This document shows positions 23,367 to 35,258 of a stretch of 64,000 bases of DNA, piece by piece. Origin of the DNA: Stropharia rugosoannulata (lineage: Eukaryota; Basidiomycota; Agaricomycetes; Agaricales; Strophariaceae); NCBI GenBank assembly GCA_028532985.1, contig JANCIK010000002.1, positions 3,224,001 through 3,288,000 on the forward strand. The letters are read 5' to 3'. The position numbers and the translations under genes are program-made. The number at the start of each line of letters is the position of its first letter. Positions within the stretch are counted from its first letter, which is position 1. The notes beneath the pieces are model-generated. The model searched no databases, was not told the DNA's origin, and was given only the letters and a program-made list of their open reading frames with translations.

Positions 23367-25990
23367 TTAGGTTGGAACACTTTCAGCACTATATTCGAGG
23401 ACGAGTCGCTTGAGCCTGCCGAAGTTCGGAGTTCCTAGGCCAGTGACTTGCAAAAACAATACGTTTATTCCTTGAGTGACAGGTTATTTGGTTATCACGT
23501 ACCTGGATCCCAACCTCTTGACGCCTATAGTTGCAGTCTGTCAGTCATTGGTAAGTTTGATAAAATGTGAATATACGTGCATTGAATCCCCAAGTACCAC
23601 ATCCTCCATTATGTCCGATTGTTATATCATTCAAGCCCTGGAAACCTCTGGAATACAAAAATGGGTTCAAAAATCCCAGCGGCGGTTTACCTGCTCCCAA
23701 TCTGATGTCGTTCAGCATTGCTACAAACCCCGCGAACGTGGGAGATGCTGCCGATGTTCCTCCAATCAGCCACGCCCTTCCGTCTCGGTAAACCTTGAAT
23801 AGGTCTGCTTGCGCTGAAACATCTGGTATACCCTGTGCGGCTTGTTAATAAGGCATTGCATGGTTTAAACAATGATGTGACTAACTCGTCCCTGGCTGAA
23901 GTAAATGTCAGAACCGAGAAGCTTATGCACCTGCCAACACATACCGGTGAAAAAGACCTTTATATGTACCATTTGGAAGAGTACTCAAAAACGATTGGAC
24001 TGTTTGATTCTGGTAGGAAGGACGAGAGAACTGACGATCGCAAGAGTTATTTTTCAGGATTATTCGTATGTGCAAATCGGGCTCACGTAATTACTGAAAC
24101 CTCCTCCAGAAAAATACGTGTACACAGCTACTTCTGGTATATGTGTTGTTCCGCCCACGGATGTAACGCTGACATGGAATTTATCATGAAATGTCAAGGT
24201 AAGTCATATTCAGATATGGTGACTTACAATGGGCACCTATGCGATGGAGTAATTGCTTGTCAGACTTATACAAGATAGTATTGGTAGGACGCACGATGCT
24301 GGGAATTGTGGCAAGAACATGGTTTTATTTCTACCGTCATTGCTGATGCACGTTTGGCTATCCGGATCCATGTTTCCGTCTCCAACTCCGAAGTCTCCAG
24401 AAGAAAATGTCAAGGTTACACCACGGGCACCTAAAACTCCTCATTAACTTGACTGGACTCTCTAGAGGTTAGGGATAATTAACCCAATTGCGCGAAGCCC
24501 TTGCACACTCGTAGAGCCAGGCTTTTCGGCACTATTAACCGGTGATGTTAGTTAAGCGCCCAGTTAGCGCTTAGATTATATTTGAGTTGATCCGGATTAC
24601 CTGTCTGTTCATCGTCTCCATAGCTTGTAGAAATCGTTAGCGGAGGATTTGACTGTGTGAGCATGAAGTCGAGCCATTCAGAATATGGTCTAAGCAGGTC
24701 ATTTATTTTCAGCTCAAGTATTTCTTATTCTCGCTCACTCATTAGTATCCGACATAGTGTCTTCATCCGGGTGGAACGGGGATCTTCCCGCAGTCGAGTA
24801 AAATGTCGCCTGCAAATTCTTAGACGGAGTACTCACCGCCGCTCGAACATATGCTTACTGGAATAGGGTGCGAGAGTCCAAAAGCGAATTGGACGTCAAG
24901 GTTTGCTTCATCACCAGCTTGGGAGCGCAACTGATCATTTTTTCCTCCTGGAATAATCATTAGAGAGCAAGCTGTATAATGGAAATACTTGATAATACCG
25001 TTTACGGACACAAAACTGAACGAGCTGTTCACGGCATCCGATCTTTGGTCGGCATAAAATTGTTGAAGATCTTTTTTGTTTGCATATTGCTCCTGCGGTT
25101 ACGGTGGTTAAGATTGACTGCTCTTACAAGGCATATTTGCTTGAAAGTCCGTACCAAGTAGCCAGTTACAGCTATACTAGAGTTCCCTTTCCCAGAAGGC
25201 TTGAAATTGCCGACGTTGTATAACTGTTGTAAGCATTTTATAGTGATAGCATGGTTGCAACTAGCATCAGTAAGTCGGAGTTCCTCTGGGAGGTTTGAAT
25301 CTCCATCGACTTTTTCAGATGCGTCAATTGTGTCTGGAAGAGGTCCCATCGGTACGGCCTTGAAGATGCTTGATCTGTGTTGTTTGAACCTACTGAATAC
25401 TGTTGTTGGTTGGACAAGATCGATATGATTATGCAGCGCCAATGGTAGACTATATGCAGTGGTTCGCACGAGGTATTCACCACTGGCTATATGCTCCCAA
25501 ATGTAGTAATTCTGCTCAACGATCAGTCATCATGACCTGGTTCATACATTCACGGGCATCTTACTGTATCGAGCATAGCCTCTGCCATCTTGACCGGAAC
25601 CCTGATTCTTATCCAATCCCTAGCTGGAGAGCGAGATACTGAGTCTTCAGTAATGTTGAGTGATAGAAGCCAGCTATTGACTGCATCGAGAGTTTCCGAA
25701 CAAGGCGCAACAAGCGTCTCTACCTCTTCCTTGGATAAGTGTTGCCCATATCGCTCATGGTCGGGATCGCTGACTTCGTAAAGGTGTCTCTCGAGCTCGC
25801 CAAAGTTCGATTGGGTAAGAGCAATCCTCAGCGCGAGCATATGATCTGGAGGCGCACGGCTATGTCGAATCCATCCTTGGGGGGATATAATATCCTCCTT
25901 CACAGCATAGTAAGTTTCTGAGGCTACTGCTGTCCTGATGGGAAGGCAGGAGGCTACAAAAAGAATTATCCACACGAAAAGGAGAGGCAT
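23367..25990 (-). CDS. Sedolisin-family serine peptidase (S53), copy 1
   Basis: Secreted acid serine-carboxyl peptidase of the tripeptidyl-peptidase type. The ATG at 25990 begins a signal peptide ([17 protein letters not shown]). A pro-kumamolisin activation domain follows ([20 protein letters not shown]), then [19 protein letters not shown]. Catalytic Glu and Asp lie in [17 protein letters not shown], the oxyanion Asp in [11 protein letters not shown], and the Ser in [15 protein letters not shown]. The end is [19 protein letters not shown]. About ten short introns all resolve except one: after GLFHRY (23941) the only in-frame donor is a weak GTGTTG, while the paralogue uses a good site after a four-residue-longer exon. 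It therefore looks translatable but may be mis-spliced or at the start of decay. Confidence 0.82.
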
Positions 25991-26315
25991 TTTCTTGAAT
26001 GCCCTGTTGTCGCGTGGCTGGAGGTAATGGAAGTTTATGGGAGGTCCACGATCGTGCATTGCTAGAGTCACTTAAAGAAGACACGGAGTGGTTCGGAACG
26101 CCATTCAAAACTAGCCTCGATTGACTTAATCACTAAGCAGTGTAGTTCTCTTTATTGGTCCATTGCGCGCTTGAAGTAGCTGTCAATACGCGGAGTAGAA
26201 GCATCTCTGTAAAACTATTCCTACTTTGGCACAACGGTCCTAAAAATAGAACCACATCTCTACAACACTTTGATTATACTTATCAAAATCATTTCGCGAT
26301 CAGGTAGCTGATTGA
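25991..26315. other. Spacer between sedolisin copies 1 and 2
   Basis: About 325 bases with no recognisable exon. It serves as promoter of copy 1 and 3' flank of the pseudogene. Confidence 0.45.
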
Positions 26316-27816
26316 CTACAGAGACAGATCTCTCAATTTGGACAAGTCTGGAGTCCCAAGACCGGTAACTGTAGGCAAAAATGCGTCAGAGTAAACTCAA
26401 AGTATTCCGTGAACAACATACCTGTGTCCCAGCCTGTTGATGCCTTTTAAGGAAAATGAATGACCAGTTAGGGAAAACATGGCTAAGGAGAAAGCACAAC
26501 GCTACATTTACTTAAATCCGGGCGTGCCATATCCCGAGTTGTGCCCAATGGTGATGTCATTCAGACCATTGAGTCTCTTAATAGCACTAAAAAGGATTCA
26601 AGAATCCTAAAGGGAGTGCCCGGCTTGTAGACCCACGTCATTTAGGAGTGCGACGAAACCAGTAAAGGCAGGTGACGAAGCAGAGTGACGAAGCAGAGGT
26701 ACCTACAATTAAAGTCTGAGGCTTGAAGGCCTGAAGGCCTGAAGCTTGACCGCCCATAAAATACTTGGAATAGATCCGCTTGGGCCGCAACATCAGAATA
26801 TCCAAAACACAATATTGTCAATCTTAGAAACTTCTAGAGGAACTAACCAGGATAGAGTGAGAAAGACCGAAAGTAAACTGCGTGTCAAGGTTGGCTTCGC
26901 CACCAGCGGCTGCCAGGCTCTGGTTGTTTTGACCACCTGCCAGAAACCCAGTCCGTAAAAAATTGTGCAGAATCTAAACACACCGGTCACTGAGATGATT
27001 TTAAAGGTGGAATTAACAGCATCAGGTCTTTCGGAGGCGAAGGATTTTGTAAGTATTGAATGTTTACATCCCCCCCTATATCAAGCTCCGTAATACAGCA
27101 TCAATCTTGCATTAATCTCTGCAATAGGCACTGTCACTCACCAGATATCACGTTATACTTATTTATTTACCTTTGGCCTCTTTTGGCAGTCGGAGTGAAT
27201 CCAACAGCATTATAAAGCTGCTGTAATCAAGTGATAGCGATAGTACTGTTACAAGCGGCGTCTACACATATTCCAGATCCTGTTTTTGATTGTGCTGCCT
27301 TGGTGCTGCCTATATTATCTTGAAGGGCACAAAGCTGGGCGGGGGAAAATATTGAACTTTCCGCGCTTGAACCGTCCAAACATTGTCGTTGGCTGAATTA
27401 ACTTCATATGTTCAAGAAGCTCTTTAGGCAGGCTGTAACTCGTTGTCCGAACAAGATAGTCGGACTCGCCACTCAATCGCCACTGTAAATATGTTCCCAT
27501 GCTTGTGCCACACGTGGTGATTATTTCCTATAATTTTAGAAATCGAGTCCAGACCAAAGGCTCCAGGCAAACTCCAAGTAAAAGTAAAGTATTGACTTCG
27601 CATGAAAGGTTGATGAAACGATGCCACAATATCCTCTGCCTTGCTCACAGGAGCCCTAATGCCGGAGACGGTTGACTTTAATGTATCCAACCGGGAGGCA
27701 CAGCTGCAATTCCTTCATGGTGTCACTGTGGTTTCTGCGTTGACAATACTCTGCCTGTGGCGAGTACTAGTAGCAGTTGCACTGCCAGCAAGCCGAGAAA
27801 TGAGGGGGTTTGCATA
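26316..27816 (-). pseudogene. Sedolisin (S53) pseudogene, copy 2
   Basis: A decayed third copy, 1.5 kb against 2.6 kb for its neighbours. It retains a signal peptide (MQTPSFLGLLAVQLLLVLAT from 27816), PPGW from the start of the prodomain, [37 protein letters not shown], the Glu/Asp motif GGEANLDTQFTFGLSHS, DVAAQADLFQVF, a VGTSASS serine motif, [35 protein letters not shown] and VTGLGTPDLSKL. Most of the prodomain is deleted, and so are all exons between the Glu/Asp motif and DVAAQAD, including the oxyanion Asp. An exact 13-base tandem duplication right after the Ser motif (26672-26684 and 26685-26697) shifts the frame. It cannot make an active enzyme. Confidence 0.88.
26717..26747. repeat. 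Short tandem repeat inside the sedolisin pseudogene
   Basis: Repeats of an 8-9 base unit (TGAAGGCC) are inserted between the positions matching GGQA and the Ser motif of the intact paralogue. They disrupt the pseudogene just upstream of its active-site serine codon. Confidence 0.6.
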
Positions 27817-28206
27817 GTGACACCTAGGATGTTAGATGTTTGGGAGTGGGATGGTTTCTACAGCGAGACTGATTTATACTGATACCTTCCTCCCCCTTGC
27901 TTCCGATGGCGTGCCAGCGAAATATTAAGGATTTGGATAGTGGACGTTTGAAACATGGTCGAAAGCTTTCAAACCGCATGAGTGTATCTCACGATGGACT
28001 TCTTAGAGATAAATGAATAAATGCCTACTACTAAGCCGATGAAAGTGATGCATTATAAATGAGGGCTTATTATACAACACTTGCTATGCTCAGGTAAGTT
28101 CTTGATTCGCATACATCATACATGTAATCTTCTGACCAACTTTTGGCTATATTGAGCGTTTATAGGTGTAAATTGAAGATACATAGTAGAGCATCCTCAG
28201 GTCAGG
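27817..28206. other. Spacer between sedolisin copies 2 and 3
   Basis: About 390 bases without a gene: the 5' flank of the pseudogene and the 3' flank of copy 3. Nothing else is seen. Confidence 0.45.
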
Positions 28207-30766
28207 CTACATGTTTATGACGATTTCCCTGAGTTTTCCAAAGTTTGGGGTGCCGAGGCCAGTAACTTTAAACAAGGGGTTAGCACAACGTAAAACGCAT
28301 TGCCCATTGCTTTACTTACCAGGATCCCAGCCTTTGGATGCCTGAGTAAATCAAGAGTCAATATAGGTTACTCATTCTATTAAAGTGCCGTAGAAATCTT
28401 ACATTAAAACCTGGTGTTCCGCATCCCCCATTATTTCCTACCGTAATGTCGTTGAGCCCGGCAAATCCTTGCTTGTAAAGGAATGGATTGAGGAATCCGA
28501 GCGGGGAAAGGCCGGCCTTCAACCTAACATCGTTTACCAGGGCCACGAAACCTGTGAATGTAGGAGAAGAGGCTGAGGTCCCTCCGATTAAAAATGCCTG
28601 ACCGCCAATGAAGACCCTGAAATTGTCAGACTGGGCAGAAACATCCGGGATCCCCTATCAAGACCGCAGGTTATGAAATCGAACAAATGAACTTCACAAG
28701 TCGTCTTACTCGACCATTGGGGTTGAAGAGCCCAGCGTACGTTCCTTTTGGCAAACTGTCCAAGTAAGGGACAACGTCTTTGTCTTGATATGAAGGCCTG
28801 GAGAACTAAAAAGGGATGATGAGTATCCTCTCGCACAATTGAGTAAGCAGGGAGTTGGACTTTGACTTACAAAGTTACTGAAGCCTCCTCCAGAGAAAAA
28901 GGTAGAAACAGCGACTTCAGGAACATGTGATGTCCCGCCAACAGCCGTAACACTGAAGAAGACGTTATAAGTAGGTTTAAGCTCAGTCTACCGGTGGTTT
29001 CGACTTACAAGGGACACCTAGAAATAACAAACCAGTTAATTCGTGGGAGATAAAGTACCTTTATGCTACTCACGATGCAGGAAAACCGGGAATGAACTTT
29101 GTCTGATTCCGTCCGTCATTCGTTATGCAGGTTTGTGTTGCGGGATCTTCGTCGCCGTCTCCAACGCCCCCGTCACCAGAAGAAAACATAAGGGATACGC
29201 CTCGAGCACCTGCAGATAATATGGGCATATGTATGAGGAAACTTGATCTAAATAGAGATACCAAGCTGAGCAAACTGATTGCATGCACGCTGGGCGAAAC
29301 TGAACGGCACTATAGTACAGATTAGTTTAATATTGCATAAGATATAAATTGTGATAGAAACAAACCAGTCTGTTCGTCATCGCCATAGCTAGTTGAAATA
29401 GCTAATGGAGGGTTAGGCATCCCTAGAATGAAATCGAGCCAAGTAGTATAGGGCCTTTGTTGTTTCATCGCGTCAAAGATAACTTGAACTTGAAGCAATT
29501 TTAGCACTTACTCATTTTCATCGTCACCTGCAGGTTCACCAAGGTCAGGTATGAAAGGAGCCCTTCCGGCTGTTGTAAAGAAGGTTGGCTATGTATGGTA
29601 TTTTTAGTAATGAAAACAGTAAAGATAAGAAATAGAAATAGAAAAGCACTGACTGAAATAGGGTGGGAAATTCCAAAGGCAAATTGTACGTCCAAGTCAG
29701 CTTCATCTCCCGCGTCTGCCAGACTTTGGTTATTCAGGCCACCTTAGGGAATAAGTTTTAAGTGGGTGCATATATCACGCTAGAGGTATGTTGTATACCA
29801 GCAACTGAAACAACCTTGAAAGAAGAATTCAGAGCATCAGGACGTTGATCGGCGAAAAATGATTGGAGATCTTGCATGTTGGCAAATTGTTCCTATATCG
29901 AGTAAATCAAGGTTAAACATGGTGAAGAAACGGAGGACAGGAAGAGCATACAAGGTAGCCAGTAATTCCAATTGAATTATCTTTAGCGGATGGTGTAAAC
30001 CCAACGGCGTTGTAAAGCTGTTGTAGGCAGGTGATGGTAATAACTTGGTTGCAGCTGGCGTCAACGGATACGCCATTGGCCGCATGTACAACCTTTGTTT
30101 TCATCTGCATGGACTCCGTGAACGGTGAAGCCTTAAAAATGTTCGATTTCTGGGGCTTGAATCGCCCGAACATAGTCGTAGGTTGAACGAGCTCAATGTG
30201 TCCATGCAGACTGCTAGGAAGGGAGTAACTGGTGGTTCGAATAAGGCGGTCACCATTTGCAACATGCTCCCAAATATAATATTTCTAAAATCAAGTAAGT
30301 TAGGGAGCATCCTAAAAGTCGATTAATTCTTGCTTACGGTGTCGAGCATCTGCTCCGCCTTGGAAATAGGTACTGTGATAGTGACCCAATCTTTTGCCGG
30401 AGACCGGACTAATTCATCCTCGCCTAGTCCAAGGGACACAAGCCAGTTGTTCACGGCGTCAAGGCTGTCAGGATGAGGGGCAACGAGCTCTTCGACTTCT
30501 TCCTTGCTAAGGTGTTGGCCGTAACGCTGGTGTTCTGGATCGCTGACTTCGTATAAATGTTTCTCTAATTCGGAAAACCTTGGCTGGGGCAGGGCGAGTT
30601 TCAAAACAATTCTTTGACGAGCCGATGGTTCGCTGTGCTTAATCCAGTCTCTTGGTATATCGATAATTTCCTTGACTTTGGGCGTATAGTCTCCTGTTGG
30701 GATAGATCCTACTGAGGCGACCCCCACTAGCAAAGTAAGTAATACAGCGATGGAGAGCGAATGCAT
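28207..30766 (-). CDS. Sedolisin-family serine peptidase (S53), copy 3, intact
   Basis: Secreted acid peptidase, likely releasing tripeptides from protein at low pH. The ATG at 30766 opens a signal peptide ([20 protein letters not shown]). The activation domain carries [20 protein letters not shown]. Mature-enzyme motifs: [36 protein letters not shown], Glu/Asp in [16 protein letters not shown], the oxyanion Asp in [31 protein letters not shown], and the catalytic Ser in [20 protein letters not shown]. It ends [19 protein letters not shown]. Every intron has a good GT donor and AG acceptor (for example GTAAGC after the prodomain, GTAAGA after NPNGR). An upstream in-frame ATG at 30784 would add six residues; the one at 30766 better fits a signal peptide. 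Confidence 0.92.
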
Positions 30767-32409
30767 AATGCCTAGAGCCTCCACAGATTAAGACGGCTGG
30801 CAACACCAACGTGTTAAAGAATGATTCTTATATGCGTCGCGATAAACCTTTCTCATGGTCCAGCTAAGAAACCATGTGTAACAGTTGGCTTCGGTATGGT
30901 GTATGTTGTGCGCGGTCCCACGAAGTTATTTTGGGTGGAAATATACCCGGAAGCCAGCTGCTATATGGGCGCCGTGTATAAAAATAAGGTCTATAAAAAG
31001 AAATGGATAGCCTGCCGCGACCGGGTTCTATAAGAGTCATCCAATCGGTTGATCCAGGAATTCTAATTAGAGACCTCTCTATAGTATCGCAGAGAAGTAC
31101 ACCATACGAAAGTGCACTCAACTCGCGCAATCTAGAGTGTAATCGCAATCGTGATAGGAAGAGGCATCCCCCAGCTAAGAGGCTTGTACCCAGTGCTCCG
31201 ATTCTTTGATCATGGTCAAACGGTTGTTAGAGGGATCTGAGGCGTGTAGCTACGTGCTGTCGAGATATTGGGTAAACCTGCCTATCTATCAAACCTGATA
31301 GCTGGAACGCAGGGTTCCCATGAACTATTAACGATATGTGAATATGGCGACTTCGACGACATAGTGTACTTACAAGGAAGGACGGTTCGTCATAGTGTGG
31401 CTTCACCAACCCATGTAAGAGGACAAAATCACGGACTCTTGCTTCGAGTTGGGACTTGCGGATTCCTTCGTGCCGGTGTTTGCATCAGCATCAACGTATC
31501 GTCAACTATTGCCAGTCAACGTCACTGCGCCGCATATCCTCGCACATCCGATTCCTCATGTCATTGGTAAAATGTGCGCCAGGCTGAGTGAGGCTCTCCT
31601 GCCACCTGAAGTTCAGACCAAGTTTATGAGACCTGCTTATGTCCATAGACATCCTACTTCGTCCTACCGATGCCGTTGCCAGATAGAGTAGTGAACAAGC
31701 ACTGGAGGTTGACTGGAGGCAGTTGCGAGCTGTTGGGAGGTGGATCCTTATTAATTATTGTTCCTGATAACGCCGCGCTTCCGCAAATGCCAATTACTGG
31801 AAGAATCTATGCTAATTGCACATATCAACGGTCAACCAGTCAATGCATGACGATTCTGCAGTTCCGCAAGAGTGCCCAGATTCACCGTTCACTTTGGTTG
31901 ACAGTCTTATTGAGGGGAATCTGCCTCCGAGGGACGGAAAATCACCCTGTAGCATGTGTTGTCAGGTGTTGCCTACAAATTACTCAGTCAAGTTCCGTCG
32001 ATATGAGTGGGGTCATCAATGTGGAGTTGTGTGCCGTTGTGTATCCCCCAGACCGATTAGCGCCGATCTGCCGAGCGCGGTCTAATTGCAACCAAGACGA
32101 AACATTCTGGGCTGGCGCGCAAACCCGACCTTTCGACCAGTACTAACTGCATTACTTGCGGTCGACGTAAGAATGGACTTATGCTATAATGGCTTTTATA
32201 TACGCTCCAAGGATTATTGTGGCGGGAACACAACATACACATGCCCAGTTGTTCAGGACAGCATCTCCGAGCCTACCTTAGGCCGATCACTTTAGTCTGC
32301 GGGTTGGGACGATGCACAAAGATTTTGCGGCGGGGTCAAACATTCTCCTTTATCTCTTTGCCGTGTTGCCAGTTAGCGACTCTTTTTTCTCTTCTTTGCG
32401 CCCCCAACC
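30767..32409. other. 1.6 kb gene-sparse region between sedolisin copy 3 and permease
   Basis: Both strands hold only short open frames, and none resembles a known family. The longest, 31670-32146 on the plus strand, is Cys/Arg-rich and looks like chance. Codon use and frame changes suggest non-coding or highly decayed DNA. The last few hundred bases must include the permease promoter. Confidence 0.4.
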
Positions 32410-34768
32410 ATGGCTGAGAAGCCAGAAAAAGATATCAGCACGACCAGTCTCGATTCAAATCCTCTCCGGAAACCTGAATTTTACGACCCTTCGAAAGAAA
32501 GCATATGGACACGCCTTGGATTGTCCTTCGAGAGCTTTAAACGGGCTCCCGGAGTTACTCGGTAAGTCTTGCATCTTCAGCGATGCACATATATTAATGT
32601 GTATATGCGTCCTCAGTGGGCAGGCTATCGAGGGCAAACATGTTCGGGATCTAGAGTCCAGGTTAGATGAAGGGCCTATGCTACAGCAGAAGATGAAGCC
32701 TCGGCATCTTCAGATGATCGCTATAGGTAATCATGAGTCTGACCTCTGTACGTCATATATTTTGGAGACTGACATTTTCTTCAAGGTGGCAGTATCGGTA
32801 CGGGGCTTTTCGTAGGCTCAGGAAATGCCCTCCGAGAAGGTGGACCGGCTGGTGTCCTCATAGCGTGGATTATCATCGGGCTTATGATGATCAACGTCAC
32901 TCAGGTTCGTATACCCTTCACCGCCAGATTTTTCTTATTCATTGGGACTGCTTAGGCCATTGGCGAATTGTCCATTCTATATCCCGTCTCTGGCGGATTT
33001 TACACATTGGCTGTTCGCTTCTTGGATCCATCGTTCGCGTTTGCTATGGGCTGGAATTATGTTTTTCAATGGGGTGTTGTGCTTCCATTAGAGATAACCG
33101 TTGCAGCGTCAACAGTACAGTATTGGGGTGGAGATATCTTACCCGTGGCTGCTTGGATTACGATATTTTGGCTGGCCATCAGTAAGTTTGCCGCACAAGT
33201 AATAATTTTGGTTAAGTGCTCACAACGTCATTTAGTCATTGCATCTGTCTTTGGGACTCTCGGGTTTGCTGAGGAAGAATTTTGGGGGTCGTTGCTCAAG
33301 CTGGTTGTGGTTACTGTGTTTCTTTTCATTGGGATGTGAGTGAAAGTCTTATAAACAATTTATTTTGTGTCTTATTAGCCCCTAGTGTTTGTGTATGTGG
33401 TGGTGGACCATCTAGTGGCCTATACAGCGAATATATAGGAGGGAGATACTGGCACAATCCAGGAGCTTTCGCAAATGGATTCAAAGGTGTCTGCACCGTC
33501 TTTGTCATGGCGGCATTCTCATTTTGTACGTTTCCTGGCGCGATTATCTCGCACTACATTCTCATCACCTATTAGCTGGTACAGAACTGGTTGGTTTAGC
33601 GGCCAGTGAAACACCAAATCCGAGAAAAACCATGCCTGCAGCAGTTAAGGGTACTTTCTGGAGAGTTGTAAGTCTTACTATCTTTTCTCTTCTTTGCAAG
33701 GTTTATAACACGGCTTTATAAAGACTATTATCTACATATCTTCTCTTACAATCATTGGCCTCCTCATCCCATGGGACAACCCTCGTTTGTTCGGCGGTTC
33801 GGGAGCTGACGCCTCTCCTTTCGTCATCGCCGTCGAGCGTGCTAATATCAAAGGGTTTAATCGTACGTCATATCATTTTAGTAACGACTACATAAGTTAT
33901 TCATGAGTATCTGTTCAGATGTCGTCAACGCGACTATTTGCGTTTCCGTCTTGTCCATAGGGCTCTCAGCTGTTTATGCCGGTTCGCGAACGCTGGCAGC
34001 TCTTGCAGAGACTGGATATGCGCCAAGATTTTTCACCTACATTGATAAATCCAGCAGACCTCTTTGGGGAGTCATTTTTATACTTATGCTTGGACCTATA
34101 GCATATAGTAATGTTGGTGCGGCGGGCGACGTCGTTTGTGAGTCTCTGCAATATGTCTTGTTTCCATAATTAACGGTCTTGTAACAGTCAAATGGCTCTC
34201 TGCATTATCGGGACTATCGACGCTGTTCACATGGATGTCAATTTGCTTGTGCCATATTCGTTTCCGACGAGCATGGGCTGTCCAAGGCCACTCTGTTGAA
34301 GAGCTGCCTTTCCAGGCTTTCGGGGGGGTGTATGGTTCATGGTGTGGAGTTATATTGATAATCCTCGTCCTCATTGCACAATTCTGGATTGCCCTTTGGC
34401 CAATTGGAGGCATGGATGCGGACCCTGGCATTGTTGCTCAAGATTTCTTTTGTGAGTTTCCCCTATACTACCCTTTGAAGAGCGTTCTAACGAGTTCGTA
34501 AATAGCCATCTATCTCGCATTCCCCGTTATGATTTTATTCTATATCATCGGATTTGCTTGGAAGCGGCAATTACCCCACCGTGCCCATAAAATTGATCTA
34601 GATACCGGGCGGAAGAGCTGGCTTACAGTGGAAGAAATGCGAGAAGTGCGTGTTTATTCCTTCCGAGTTAATTGTCAAGTGTTAAAGACCGCCTCTTCGT
34701 AGTATCGCATCAACCGCAGGGCGGCACCTTTCCACATTCGACTATACCGCACTCTCTTCACCAACTAA
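32410..34768 (+). CDS. Amino-acid permease (APC superfamily, fungal AAT type)
   Basis: Proton-coupled plasma-membrane amino-acid importer, 12 membrane segments expected. The N-terminal hydrophilic tail is [18 protein letters not shown]1 carries the signature [20 protein letters not shown]. Then come [79 protein letters not shown] (family motif), [56 protein letters not shown] and [10 protein letters not shown]. It ends [11 protein letters not shown] at 34768. Multiple short introns are present; the first joins APGVTR to GQAIEGKH. Substrate range cannot be told. Lying beside secreted peptidases suits uptake of released amino acids, but that link is inference. Confidence 0.9.
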
Positions 34769-35258
34769 TATTTCTGCTTCGCCTCTGAATTTTTGTTTGG
34801 CTGTGTTAACTACGTCTCTGTAACTCTCTGTACCCTAGTGTTTAAGTATTGTTTCGTTGTCTTCCATCTTTTCTATTGCGCACACCACGTACTGACTTTG
34901 CCCTTCTTGTGATCCATCAACGCTTCATCTTGTTCATGTGTCGACATATTTTTCTAATTCATAGAATTCCTCTGCATTACATATTAGTATAATCCCGCTT
35001 TATGTGTAGACAAAAGTACATAAAAAAGTACGTTTTTAAAACGTGAACGTGGCGTCAATTGGTATTTAAACTTTCAATCGACGAGCTGTTCCGTCTGTGC
35101 CTGTCTGTGCCCTGAAAAGTGACGGATAACAGAGCTTCGTTATGTGGGACAGTGTGGGATCTACTACTGTCCCCTTTGCCGGTATTTGTCTCTATGTATC
35201 AACTTGGTATCCGTTCCGTTTGATTGTTCACTGCCGCCGTATTTCTTTTCTTGTCACT
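34769..35258. other. Intergenic region with a perfect 15-base palindrome
   Basis: 3' flank of the permease and promoter of THOC3. At 35030-35044 lies ACGTTTTTAAAACGT, a 7-base perfect inverted repeat around one T, about 215 bases upstream of the THOC3 ATG. No gene is seen. Confidence 0.45.

Noticed and set aside
31670..32146. A 158-codon plus-strand frame in the gene-sparse region
   Set aside because: It is Cys- and Arg-rich without a domain, signal peptide or plausible splice partners; probably chance.
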